This document shows positions 21,929 to 29,205 of a stretch of DNA of 41,416 nucleotides, one piece after another; positions within the stretch are counted from its first letter, which is position 1, and each line of letters opens with the position of its first letter. Where the stretch lies: positions 1-41,416 of the forward strand of contig CAMNSD010000039.1 in NCBI GenBank assembly GCA_946554445.1, read 5' to 3'. The translations under genes and the position numbers were made by a program. Under the pieces are notes generated by a model. That model did not search any database. It was not told the DNA's origin and saw only the letters and a list, made by a program, of their open reading frames with translations. The DNA comes from an uncultured Lachnospiraceae bacterium. GTDB lineage: Bacteria > Bacillota > Clostridia > Lachnospirales > Lachnospiraceae.

Positions 21929-23074
21929 ATGAAATATGATTATCTTGTGGTTGGCGCGGGGCTTTTTGGCTCCGTGTTTGCCTGTGAAATGAATCGACAT
22001 GGCCGGCGGGTGCTCGTTATCGACAGGAGGGAGCACATCGCCGGTAATGTTTATACGGAATCGGTGCAGGGGATTCAGGTGCATCGGTATGGTGCGCATA
22101 TATTTCATACCTCGGATCAAGAGATTTGGAGTTATGTAAACCGGTTTGCGGAGTTTAATCATTATGTCAATTCTCCGATTGCACGTTATAAGGAGGAGTT
22201 GTACAATCTGCCGTTTAATATGAACACATTTAGCAAAATGTGGGGAGTGATCACACCTGCACAGGCGCAGGCGAAGATTGCACAGCAGATTGAAAGATTG
22301 GACATCAAAGAGCCTGAAAACCTGGAAGAACAGGCACTTTCCCTAGTGGGAACCGACGTCTATGAGAAGCTGGTTAAAGGATACACCGAGAAGCAGTGGG
22401 GCAGGGAGTGCAGGGAACTTCCAGCTTTTATCATCAAGCGTCTGCCGCTTCGGTTTACTTATGACAATAATTACTTCAATGACCGATATCAGGGGATTCC
22501 TATTGGAGGCTATACCATAATGGTAGAGAATATGCTAAAGGGAATCGAGGTCAAGACAGGGATTTCATACAGAGAGTTTGTGACGGAACAGGAGGCAGAT
22601 GGACACACCCTTGTGACAGACCATGTTGGCAATACTTATGATAAGGTGGTCTATACGGGAATGCTGGACGAGTATTTTGATTTTTGCTTAGGTTATCTGG
22701 AATACCGGTCACTGCAGTTTGAGACAGAGATACTCCCTGATTGTGATAATTACCAGGGGAATGCGGTGGTAAATTATACGGAGCGGGAGATTCCTTATAC
22801 GAGAATCATCGAACATAAGCATTTTGAATTCGGTACCCAGCCCGGAACGGTGATTACCAGGGAATATCCGGCACACTGGCAGGAGGGGGAGGAACCTTAC
22901 TATCCCGTCAACAATGAGGTGAATGATGCGCTGCTTGGCAGATACCAGGAATTGGCAAAGACAAAACCGCATCTTATTTTTGGCGGCCGCCTGGGACAGT
23001 ATAAATACTATGATATGGACAAAGTGATTGGATCGGCGCTGGCGGCGGTGCGGGAGGAATTAGGAGAAGTATAA
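21929..23074 (+). CDS. glf: UDP-galactopyranose mutase
   Basis: A 381-residue flavoenzyme interconverting UDP-galactopyranose and UDP-galactofuranose, the donor for galactofuranose in surface glycans. It has the FAD-binding N-terminus (YLVVGAGLFGSVFACE), RRVLVIDRREHIAGNVYT, YGAHIFHT and the substrate-region YTEKQWGREC. The C-terminal part includes GGRLGQYKYYDMD, which is typical of the family. Length matches bacterial Glf (about 370-390). It is the second gene of an operon with the small XRE protein and lies next to two GT2-TPR glycosyltransferases, so together they may make a galactofuranose-containing surface product. Confidence 0.95.
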   Translation: MKYDYLVVGAGLFGSVFACEMNRHGRRVLVIDRREHIAGNVYTESVQGIQVHRYGAHIFHTSDQEIWSYVNRFAEFNHYVNSPIARYKEELYNLPFNMNTFSKMWGVITPAQAQAKIAQQIERLDIKEPENLEEQALSLVGTDVYEKLVKGYTEKQWGRECRELPAFIIKRLPLRFTYDNNYFNDRYQGIPIGGYTIMVENMLKGIEVKTGISYREFVTEQEADGHTLVTDHVGNTYDKVVYTGMLDEYFDFCLGYLEYRSLQFETEILPDCDNYQGNAVVNYTEREIPYTRIIEHKHFEFGTQPGTVITREYPAHWQEGEEPYYPVNNEVNDALLGRYQELAKTKPHLIFGGRLGQYKYYDMDKVIGSALAAVREELGEV

Positions 23075-23091
23075 AATTTAGGATTAAATGC

Positions 23092-23130
23092 AGGCAGAGT
23101 ATTGACAAGAAACCATGCTCTGCCTATAAT
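23092..23130 (+). promoter_or_regulatory. promoter of the carboxyltransferase gene, within an inverted repeat
   Basis: TTGACA at 23102-23107, a 17-base spacer and a perfect TATAAT at 23125-23130. AGGCAGAG (23092-23099) and CTCTGCCT (23118-23125) are perfect inverted arms enclosing the -35, with the right arm reaching the first base of the -10. The hairpin may also act as a weak terminator for glf. Confidence 0.8.
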
Positions 23131-23140
23131 ACAATTTGAT

Positions 23141-23157
23141 AGTTTGAATATCAAAGT
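23141..23157. promoter_or_regulatory. FabT-like operator
   Basis: AGTTTGAATATCAAAGT resembles the FabT (MarR family) site ANTTTGATTATCAAATT that controls fatty acid synthesis genes in Firmicutes, with two mismatches. A further half site, ATTTGAT, lies just upstream. The site lies a few bases past the predicted transcription start, where a repressor would block it. Recognition by FabT is inferred from similarity only. Confidence 0.55.
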
Positions 23158-23214
23158 ATTGGAGTTTCAAATATTTAATATGTAAAGATAGTCAGGATAT
23201 CAGATGGAGGCGTT

Positions 23215-24831
23215 ATGAACTGGAATGAAGCGATTAAGGAACTGGATGGAAGAAGAGAGAAGGCACTGCTTGGCGGCGGACAGAATAAAATTGACAAACA
23301 GCACGCGACGGGCAAACTGACGGCCAGGGAGCGGATTGAGATCCTGCTTGATCCCGGCACTTTCGTGGAGGTGGACGGATTCCTGGAATCACGTATTGAT
23401 GACTTTGATCTGGATAAGAGACGGGTGCCTGGTGATGGCGTAGTGACGGGCTACGGTGAGATTGACGGAAGACAGGTCTTTGTGGCCAGCGAAGACTTTA
23501 CGGTGATCGGCGGTACGTTGGGAGAATATCATTCTTTTAAAATCTGCCGGATACAGGATATGGCGATGGAGATGAAGGCGCCTTTGATCTGTATCAATGA
23601 CAGCGGCGGTGCCAGGATTGAGGAGGGTATTTCTTCTTTGAGCGGTTACAGCGGCATGTTCTTACGCCATACGAAGGCTTCCGGTGTAATCCCGCAGATT
23701 GCGGTAATCCTGGGGCCCTGTTCCGGCGGCGCCTGCTATGCGCCGGCTATCTGTGACTTTATCTTTATGGTAAAGGATATTTCCAAGATGTTCATCACGG
23801 GGCCGAATGTGGTGAAGACGGTTATCAATGAGGAAGTGTCTGTAGAGGAACTGGGCGGTGCCGAAGTACATGCGAAGAAGAGCGGGGTGTCCCATTTTAC
23901 ATATGATACGGAGAATGAGTGCCTGATGGGAGTGCGTAAGCTTTTGTCCTATCTGCCCAGCAACTGGACAGAGAAACCACCGGTGATCAATACCAAGGAA
24001 AGACAGAGCATCCTGCCTCGGGTAGGCAAGGTGTTTGGCAGAAGCGAAGGTGGTAAAGCAGCAAGCGCCATGCGGGCAAAGGCGGCCAAGATTATGGATA
24101 TTGTGCCGGATAATTCCCGTCACGCCTATGATGTGAAAGAAGTCATTGACTGTATCGTGGATGAAGGCAGTTTTTTTGAAGTACAGAAAGACTTTGCCAC
24201 CAATGCGGTGGTAGGCTGGTGTAGGATGGAAGGCAAAGTGGTGGGAATCGTGGCCAACCAGCCCAATTCCATGGGCGGTTCCCTGGATTACCATGCTTCC
24301 GATAAGATAGCGAGGTTTATCCGGTTCTGTGACTGCTTTAACATACCGCTCGTCACGCTGATCGATGTGCCGGCGTTTCTGCCGGGTACAGCGCAGGAGC
24401 ATAACGGTATCATCCGCCATGGGGCGAAGATTCTGTATGCGTATTCCGAGGCAACGGTGCCGAAGATTTCCCTGATCATGCGCAAGGCTTATGGCGGCGC
24501 TTATATCGCCATGAATTCCAAGGAGATGGGCGCGGATATCGTTTATGCCTGGCCCATTGCGGAGATCGCGGTGATGGGAGCAGACGGTGCAGTGAACATT
24601 GCTTTCAAACGGAAGATTAAGGCGGCGGCAGATCCGGAAGCTATGCGGGCGCAGTGTAAGAAGGAGTATGAAGACCGGTTCTTAAATCCTTATGTGGCGG
24701 CAGCCAGGGGCTATGTCAACGAGGTGATCAAACCGGAGGAGACGAGAGATGCGCTGATCAAGGCGCTGCGCGGGCTGAAGAATAAGCAGATGGAGGCACC
24801 GAAGAAAAAACATGGGAATATCCCACTTTAA
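23215..24831 (+). CDS. acyl-CoA carboxyltransferase (propionyl/methylmalonyl-CoA type)
   Basis: A 538-residue biotin-dependent carboxyltransferase of the crotonase-like fold. The two halves carry the usual oxyanion-hole segments: GPCSGGACYAPAICDF near residue 170 and RKAYGGAYIAMNSKEMGADI near 425, plus DSGGARIEEG and QPNSMGGSLD. The family includes propionyl-CoA and acetyl-CoA carboxylase beta subunits and the alpha subunit of methylmalonyl-CoA decarboxylase. The substrate cannot be fixed. No biotin carrier, biotin carboxylase or membrane decarboxylase subunits are beside it, so it must work with partners from elsewhere. The start has GGAGG upstream. A FabT-like operator suggests a link with fatty acid synthesis. 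A strong terminator follows. Confidence 0.88.
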   Translation: MNWNEAIKELDGRREKALLGGGQNKIDKQHATGKLTARERIEILLDPGTFVEVDGFLESRIDDFDLDKRRVPGDGVVTGYGEIDGRQVFVASEDFTVIGGTLGEYHSFKICRIQDMAMEMKAPLICINDSGGARIEEGISSLSGYSGMFLRHTKASGVIPQIAVILGPCSGGACYAPAICDFIFMVKDISKMFITGPNVVKTVINEEVSVEELGGAEVHAKKSGVSHFTYDTENECLMGVRKLLSYLPSNWTEKPPVINTKERQSILPRVGKVFGRSEGGKAASAMRAKAAKIMDIVPDNSRHAYDVKEVIDCIVDEGSFFEVQKDFATNAVVGWCRMEGKVVGIVANQPNSMGGSLDYHASDKIARFIRFCDCFNIPLVTLIDVPAFLPGTAQEHNGIIRHGAKILYAYSEATVPKISLIMRKAYGGAYIAMNSKEMGADIVYAWPIAEIAVMGADGAVNIAFKRKIKAAADPEAMRAQCKKEYEDRFLNPYVAAARGYVNEVIKPEETRDALIKALRGLKNKQMEAPKKKHGNIPL

Positions 24832-24834
24832 CAA

Positions 24835-24866
24835 AAGTACGAGGCAGATAAAATCTGCCTCGCTTT
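24835..24866. terminator. bidirectional terminator between convergent genes
   Basis: CGAGGCAGAT at 24840-24849 and ATCTGCCTCG at 24853-24862 form a perfect 10-bp stem with loop AAA. It has AAAAG before it and CTTTTG after it, so it can end transcripts from both sides. Confidence 0.88.
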
Positions 24867-24892
24867 TGATTAAGATTAAAAGAAATAAGATA

Positions 24893-26206
24893 TCAGCAGT
24901 AACTGTTGAACATCATGCCACTGTATGCGCTGGTGATATAAGGGCTGGCAAAATTTTTGCCGGGATTCTTATAGGCAACGATCACGTTGTTGACATAGTT
25001 CATCGGATTCAAGGACACCTGGTTTGACTTGCGCAGTATGGAATTGGTAAATCCCTTCATGGAAGAGAACGCTTCTTTGGCGTCATCCCCCATGGCTTTC
25101 TGCCGGAGTACATCGTTGTCTACTTCCAAGGTACCGTCCAGATTCAAATTCAATCCCGCTTGGGTAAGTCCCTTGGCATAGAGTCTTGCTACGCTGCTCA
25201 TTTCATTGAACAGACGATTGCTCTTAGGCTGATTCTCACTGTATTCTGAGACCGCCTGCAGGAAAGAATTGTATCCGCGCACCAGTGTGTTAATATTTTC
25301 TGTCAGAGACTCCACATCTGTTTTAAGGCCGATGGAAGCGGTCTCACCCTCCTCACTGCTGACGCCTTTTAGCTGCAGATTGTAAGTGTTGTCTATGGTG
25401 TAATGGTTCGAAGTAGTAGTAATCTCCTCGCCATCAATCAGAAAAGAGGCGTTAGTGGGCGGTGAAGCTACATAATCAAGTCCCAGATAATCAACTGCAC
25501 CGGAAGCCTTGCTGGTTCTATTGTCGGAGATATGGAACTGATTGTATTTACCGTCTTTTAAGCCTGTGGCGTCCGATTCCATCCGCAGGCTGGAATTGCC
25601 GTTATCATCTGTTATGACATGCGCTGTCATACCGATATGCGCATTGTTGATCAGACGGGACAGGCGATCTTGTACATCCCTGTTTGTATCAGTCGCTTTG
25701 ATGCTGAACTGGAATTCATAACTGAGGTCGTCAATGCTCACATCAAAAGAATAAGTGTCTGGCGGGAGTGCAACGTTCTCTTCATCAGGAAGAAAATGTC
25801 CCATGTTAACCTGTGTGGAAGCCAGACTCTTTACTTCGACTTCATAAGAAGGCGTATTATCCTCAGGTTTGGAAGAACCAATATAGGAAGCGGTGGCTAT
25901 ATTTTCATTGCTGGAGTAAGCCACCTTTTTATTTAAAAGTTCTTCTTCGTCCAGACCGCCGAGGGAGGCGATTGTATTACGCAGCTCCCGGGCGTTTTCC
26001 TTCATACCCACTGCAAAACGCTGAGATTCCTTACTGGTATCCAGAATGAACAGAGGGGATTCTTTATTCATCTTGACAATGGAATTGTATACACTGCGAA
26101 GCTCGCTCTTCTTATGCGTGTCATAAGGCGTACTCGACTTGGGCGCATAAGTAGTCATATAGAAATTATAGACGTTTGTTAAATTATGAACAGAATTATA
26201 AGCCAT
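24893..26206 (-). CDS. orphan FliD-like (flagellar hook-associated protein 2) protein
   Basis: A 437-residue protein resembling FliD, the flagellar filament cap. The FliD_N-like part includes YEVEVKSLASTQVN (121-134); the FliD_C-like part includes ASFLIDGEEITTTSNHYTID (253-272), LQLKG and the following VESLTENINTLVRGYNSFL helix. N- and C-terminal helices are as expected for coiled assembly. The start at 26206 was chosen because AGGAGG lies 5 bases upstream; the longer frame has no ribosome site. No other flagellar gene is in the window, and the gene is monocistronic. Either it serves a flagellum encoded elsewhere or it is a separate FliD-like surface protein; the sequence does not decide. It shows no signal peptide. 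Confidence 0.78.
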   Translation of the reverse strand: MAYNSVHNLTNVYNFYMTTYAPKSSTPYDTHKKSELRSVYNSIVKMNKESPLFILDTSKESQRFAVGMKENARELRNTIASLGGLDEEELLNKKVAYSSNENIATASYIGSSKPEDNTPSYEVEVKSLASTQVNMGHFLPDEENVALPPDTYSFDVSIDDLSYEFQFSIKATDTNRDVQDRLSRLINNAHIGMTAHVITDDNGNSSLRMESDATGLKDGKYNQFHISDNRTSKASGAVDYLGLDYVASPPTNASFLIDGEEITTTSNHYTIDNTYNLQLKGVSSEEGETASIGLKTDVESLTENINTLVRGYNSFLQAVSEYSENQPKSNRLFNEMSSVARLYAKGLTQAGLNLNLDGTLEVDNDVLRQKAMGDDAKEAFSSMKGFTNSILRKSNQVSLNPMNYVNNVIVAYKNPGKNFASPYITSAYSGMMFNSYC

Positions 26207-26308
26207 AAGCCCCTCCTTTCTTCCATGAAATCTTCGCGGATGTCTCCTCTGGCTATCCATTGCCTGCAAGACATCTTTGAGGGCGTTTCTACTTATATAT
26301 AATATAAG

Positions 26309-26337
26309 ATTGTATAAAAAGATACAAATACTGACAA
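26309..26337 (-). promoter_or_regulatory. promoter of the FliD-like gene
   Basis: On the minus strand TTGTCA (complement of 26332-26337), a 17-base spacer and TACAAT (complement of 26309-26314). This is a vegetative promoter; no sigma-28 (flagellar) promoter was seen. The surrounding 26207-26618 is an extremely A+T-rich intergenic tract with no gene that I can support. Confidence 0.65.
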
Positions 26338-26618
26338 TTATCCTATTATCAGTAAACTATAGTCTTATTGTAACATTATATATAAGAGAAAAGCAAGTAT
26401 ATATAAGGTCTTTTATGGATTTTTCTATCAAATTTTACACAAAAAATATGATTTATATATATATCGTAAATTAAATACAAAATATAAAGAGGAAAAAACA
26501 AAAAAATAATTTGCATTGTCAAGTCGGGAGAAATTTTCTCTCTATATGGATATTTGCAGATAAAGATAAAAAATAGGTGAAATATTTTGCAAATATTTTG
26601 CATTATGGAAAAAAGCGG

Positions 26619-26647
26619 TTGACTTCGCTTCCTGCATATGATATATT
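26619..26647 (+). promoter_or_regulatory. promoter of the rpmG-secE-nusG operon
   Basis: TTGACT at 26619-26624, a 17-base spacer and TATATT at 26642-26647. It yields a leader of about 95 bases before rpmG, which contains GGTCT and AGACC as possible pairing arms around a T-run. Confidence 0.7.
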
Positions 26648-26749
26648 GTGTGAGCGAGATAAGATTTAGGTCTTTTTTTTATGCTTAAAAAATCGGGCAG
26701 ACCCGGTGATTACAGTAAATGAAGAGTAAATGCACGTGGAGGTAATAAG

Positions 26750-26899
26750 ATGCGCACAAGGATCACATTAGCATGTACAGAATGTAAACAGCGTAACTAC
26801 AATACGACGAAAGACAAGAAGACTCATCCGGACAGGATGGAGACCAAGAAGTATTGCAGATTCTGCAAGAGACATACCCTGCATAAGGAGACGAAGTAA
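26750..26899 (+). CDS. rpmG: 50S ribosomal protein L33
   Basis: A 49-residue protein, [17 protein letters not shown] at its start, with two CxxC pairs (CTEC and CRFC) of the zinc-binding L33 type and the end HTLHKETK. It is a component of the large ribosomal subunit. GGAGG is seven bases before the ATG. It begins the classic rpmG-secE-nusG operon, 35 bases upstream of secE. Confidence 0.95.
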   Translation: MRTRITLACTECKQRNYNTTKDKKTHPDRMETKKYCRFCKRHTLHKETK

Positions 26900-26934
26900 T
26901 CGTCTGTCGTTTTTTAAGGGAAAGGAGAGTAGCT

Positions 26935-27162
26935 ATGGGAGATTCTGCGAAATCAGCAAAATTGGACAAGACAGCTAAAACGGTCAAATTTTTTGACGGT
27001 GTGAAGGCTGAGTTTAAGAAGATCACCTGGCCTGATAAAGATGCCCTTTTGAAACAATCCGTGGCGGTTGTTATTATTTCCTTGGTAGTAGGAGCGATTA
27101 TTACGATACTGGACTTCGGTTTACAGTATGGTGTGGAGTTTATTACGACATTCACATTTTAG
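26935..27162 (+). CDS. secE: preprotein translocase subunit SecE
   Basis: A 75-residue protein with a short amphipathic helix containing the conserved VKAEFKKITWPDKD and a single membrane segment at about residues 43-63. It is the small essential subunit of the SecYEG channel. Short single-span SecE is normal in Gram-positive bacteria. GGAGAG precedes the start. It lies between rpmG and nusG as usual. Confidence 0.95.
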   Translation: MGDSAKSAKLDKTAKTVKFFDGVKAEFKKITWPDKDALLKQSVAVVIISLVVGAIITILDFGLQYGVEFITTFTF

Positions 27163-27204
27163 GAAGCTTCGCAAACAGGTTGATAAGAGGCATGGAGGAT
27201 TGGT

Positions 27205-27723
27205 ATGGCAGAAGCGAATTGGTATGTTGTGCATACTTATTCCGGGTATGAGAACAAAGTAAAAGCCAATATTGAGAAGACAATTGAGAATAGGCATTTG
27301 GAAGAAGAGATTCTGGAAGTCAAGGTGCCCATGCAGGATGTCATGGAAATGAAGAATGGGGCCCGTAAGACTGTACAGAAGAAGATGTTTCCGGGTTATG
27401 TGTTGATCAATATGGTCATGAATGACGATACATGGTACGTCGTGAGAAATACCAGAGGCGTGACAGGCTTCGTGGGGCCGGGAAGTAAACCGGTGCCGCT
27501 CACAGAGGCGGAGATGAAGCCGCTTGGTATTAAGATGGAGAATGTGAGCGTAGACTTTGCAGAGGGCGATACGATCGTGGTGGTTGCCGGCGTCTGGAAG
27601 GATACGGTGGGCGTTGTACAGCGGATAGACTACAACAAGCAGACGGCTACCATTAATGTAGAGTTGTTTGGCAGAGAGACGCCCGTGGAAATCAGTTTTG
27701 CGGAAGTCAGGAGTCTTAGATAG
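27205..27723 (+). CDS. nusG: transcription antitermination/termination factor NusG
   Basis: A 172-residue protein with the NGN domain (WYVVHTYSGYENKVKANIEK, then MFPGYVLINMVMNDDTWYVV) and the C-terminal KOW domain (FAEGDTIVVVAGVWKD to the end). It binds RNA polymerase and affects pausing, Rho action and coupling to ribosomes. GGAGG lies before the ATG. It is 42 bases downstream of secE and is followed by a 261-base gap before rplK. Confidence 0.95.
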   Translation: MAEANWYVVHTYSGYENKVKANIEKTIENRHLEEEILEVKVPMQDVMEMKNGARKTVQKKMFPGYVLINMVMNDDTWYVVRNTRGVTGFVGPGSKPVPLTEAEMKPLGIKMENVSVDFAEGDTIVVVAGVWKDTVGVVQRIDYNKQTATINVELFGRETPVEISFAEVRSLR

Positions 27724-27857
27724 TATCAAATAGGTTGATATTTATTCCCGCGGATTTTAGATGGATGGCCTGATGTGTCAGTGACTGCTGTGAAAGGCGG
27801 ATAGATATATCGGGTATGTTCTGACAGGCTGCGTGGGTGTAGATATATGTGGGAGCT

Positions 27858-27911
27858 GATTTTAAGTGCATCGCATTTAAAATCGCAAGATTGCCCCACA
27901 GGCAATCTTGC
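27858..27911. repeat. two adjacent palindromes between nusG and rplK
   Basis: GATTTTAAGTGC (27858-27869) pairs with GCATTTAAAATC (27873-27884) around ATC, 12 pairs with one G-T. Immediately after, GCAAGATTGC (27885-27894) pairs perfectly with GCAATCTTGC (27902-27911). No T-run follows either. A weaker pair, GTATG/CATAC, occurs at about 27927-27942. The rest of 27724-27984 shows no gene and no clear promoter. Confidence 0.6.
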
Positions 27912-27984
27912 AGGGATTTCAGTAGTATGAGATGCTTTGCATACAGATTAGCGCCTAGACCACAATATTTTAGGAGGTGCCATT

Positions 27985-28410
27985 ATGGCAAAGAAAGTAG
28001 AAGGATATATTAAGTTACAGATCCCTGCTGGTAAAGCAACGCCAGCACCGCCGGTTGGTCCTGCACTTGGACAGCACGGCGTCAACATCGTTGAATTTAC
28101 CAAACAGTTCAACGCGAGAACGGCTGATAAGGGCGATGTGATTATCCCGGTCGTTATCACAGTGTATGCAGACAGAAGCTTCAGTTTCATTACAAAGACT
28201 CCCCCTGCTGCAGTTCTTTTAAAGAAAGCATGCAACATTAAGTCTGGTTCCGCAACCCCGAATAAGGCGAAGGTTGCAACCATCTCCAAGGCTAAGTTAC
28301 AGGAGATCGCAGAGATGAAGATGCCTGACTTAAATGCGGCAAGCGTAGAGGCTGCTATGAGCATGATCGCCGGTACTGCAAGAAGTATGGGCATCACAGT
28401 AGAAGAGTAA
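27985..28410 (+). CDS. rplK: 50S ribosomal protein L11
   Basis: A 141-residue protein beginning [20 protein letters not shown], followed by [14 protein letters not shown] and ending in [13 protein letters not shown], all standard for L11. It forms the GTPase-associated centre of the large subunit with 23S rRNA and L10. AGGAGG precedes the start. It is 13 bases upstream of rplA. Confidence 0.97.
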   Translation: MAKKVEGYIKLQIPAGKATPAPPVGPALGQHGVNIVEFTKQFNARTADKGDVIIPVVITVYADRSFSFITKTPPAAVLLKKACNIKSGSATPNKAKVATISKAKLQEIAEMKMPDLNAASVEAAMSMIAGTARSMGITVEE

Positions 28411-28423
28411 TGGAGGGGCTAAC

Positions 28424-29113
28424 ATGAAACATGGTAAAAAATATCAGGAGGCAGCGAAGCTGGTAGACCGTGCAACCCTGTACGATACGGCAGATGCGAT
28501 TGCCTTAGTAAAGAAAACAGCAACAGCGAAATTTGATGAGACTGTGGAAGTCCATATCAAAACCGGATGTGACGGCCGTCACGCTGAACAGCAGGTTCGT
28601 GGCGCGGTAGTGCTGCCCAACGGAACAGGTAAGACTGTGAAAGTATTGGTATTCGCCAAAGGTGATAAGGTGGCGGAGGCGGAAGCAGCCGGCGCAGATC
28701 ATGTGGGCGGCGACGAGTTGATCCCGAAGATTCAGAACGAAGGCTGGCTTGACTTTGATGTCGTTGTAGCGACACCCGATATGATGGGCGTTGTGGGACG
28801 TCTCGGTAAGGTGCTCGGACCGAAAGGTTTGATGCCGAACCCGAAGGCTGGTACCGTAACCATGGATGTGACGAAGGCAATCAGCGATATTAAGGCCGGT
28901 AAGATTGAGTACAGACTGGATAAGGCTAACATCATTCATGTGCCGGTAGGCAAGGTTTCCTTTGAGGAGAGCAAACTGCAGGAGAATTTTGACGCACTGA
29001 TGGAAGCGATTGTGAAAGCAAAACCTTCGGCATTGAAAGGTCAGTATCTGAGAAGTATCACTCTGGCAACCACCATGGGCCCCGGCGTGAAGATCAATAC
29101 TGCAAAATATTAA
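28424..29113 (+). CDS. rplA: 50S ribosomal protein L1
   Basis: A 229-residue protein of the L1 family: [16 protein letters not shown] at the start, [20 protein letters not shown] and [14 protein letters not shown] in the middle, and [14 protein letters not shown] near the end. It forms the L1 stalk and in many bacteria represses its own L11-L1 mRNA. GGAGGGG precedes the start. A strong terminator ends the operon here, instead of leading on to rplJ. Confidence 0.97.
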   Translation: MKHGKKYQEAAKLVDRATLYDTADAIALVKKTATAKFDETVEVHIKTGCDGRHAEQQVRGAVVLPNGTGKTVKVLVFAKGDKVAEAEAAGADHVGGDELIPKIQNEGWLDFDVVVATPDMMGVVGRLGKVLGPKGLMPNPKAGTVTMDVTKAISDIKAGKIEYRLDKANIIHVPVGKVSFEESKLQENFDALMEAIVKAKPSALKGQYLRSITLATTMGPGVKINTAKY

Positions 29114-29136
29114 TATCTGCAGGATAAACAGAGTTT

Positions 29137-29170
29137 AAAAAGGTAATGTGCTGTGCACATTACCTTTTTT
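29137..29170 (+). terminator. terminator after rplA
   Basis: AAAAAGGTAATGTGC (29137-29151) pairs perfectly with GCACATTACCTTTTT (29155-29169) around TGT. Confidence 0.92.
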
Positions 29171-29172
29171 GT

Positions 29173-29199
29173 TTGATGTTTGTTTTTTTGTGGTATAAT
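29173..29199 (+). promoter_or_regulatory. extended -10 promoter giving a leaderless capA-like mRNA
   Basis: TGGTATAAT at 29191-29199 is an extended -10 box. TTGATG at 29173-29178 is a -35 candidate with a short 15-base spacer. The start predicted seven bases past the -10 is 29206, the A of the ATG. Confidence 0.6.
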
Positions 29200-29205
29200 C
29201 ATTCT

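Noticed and set aside
26207..26269. N-terminal extension of the FliD-like protein
   Set aside because: The AGGAGG site lies inside it and fits the start at 26206.
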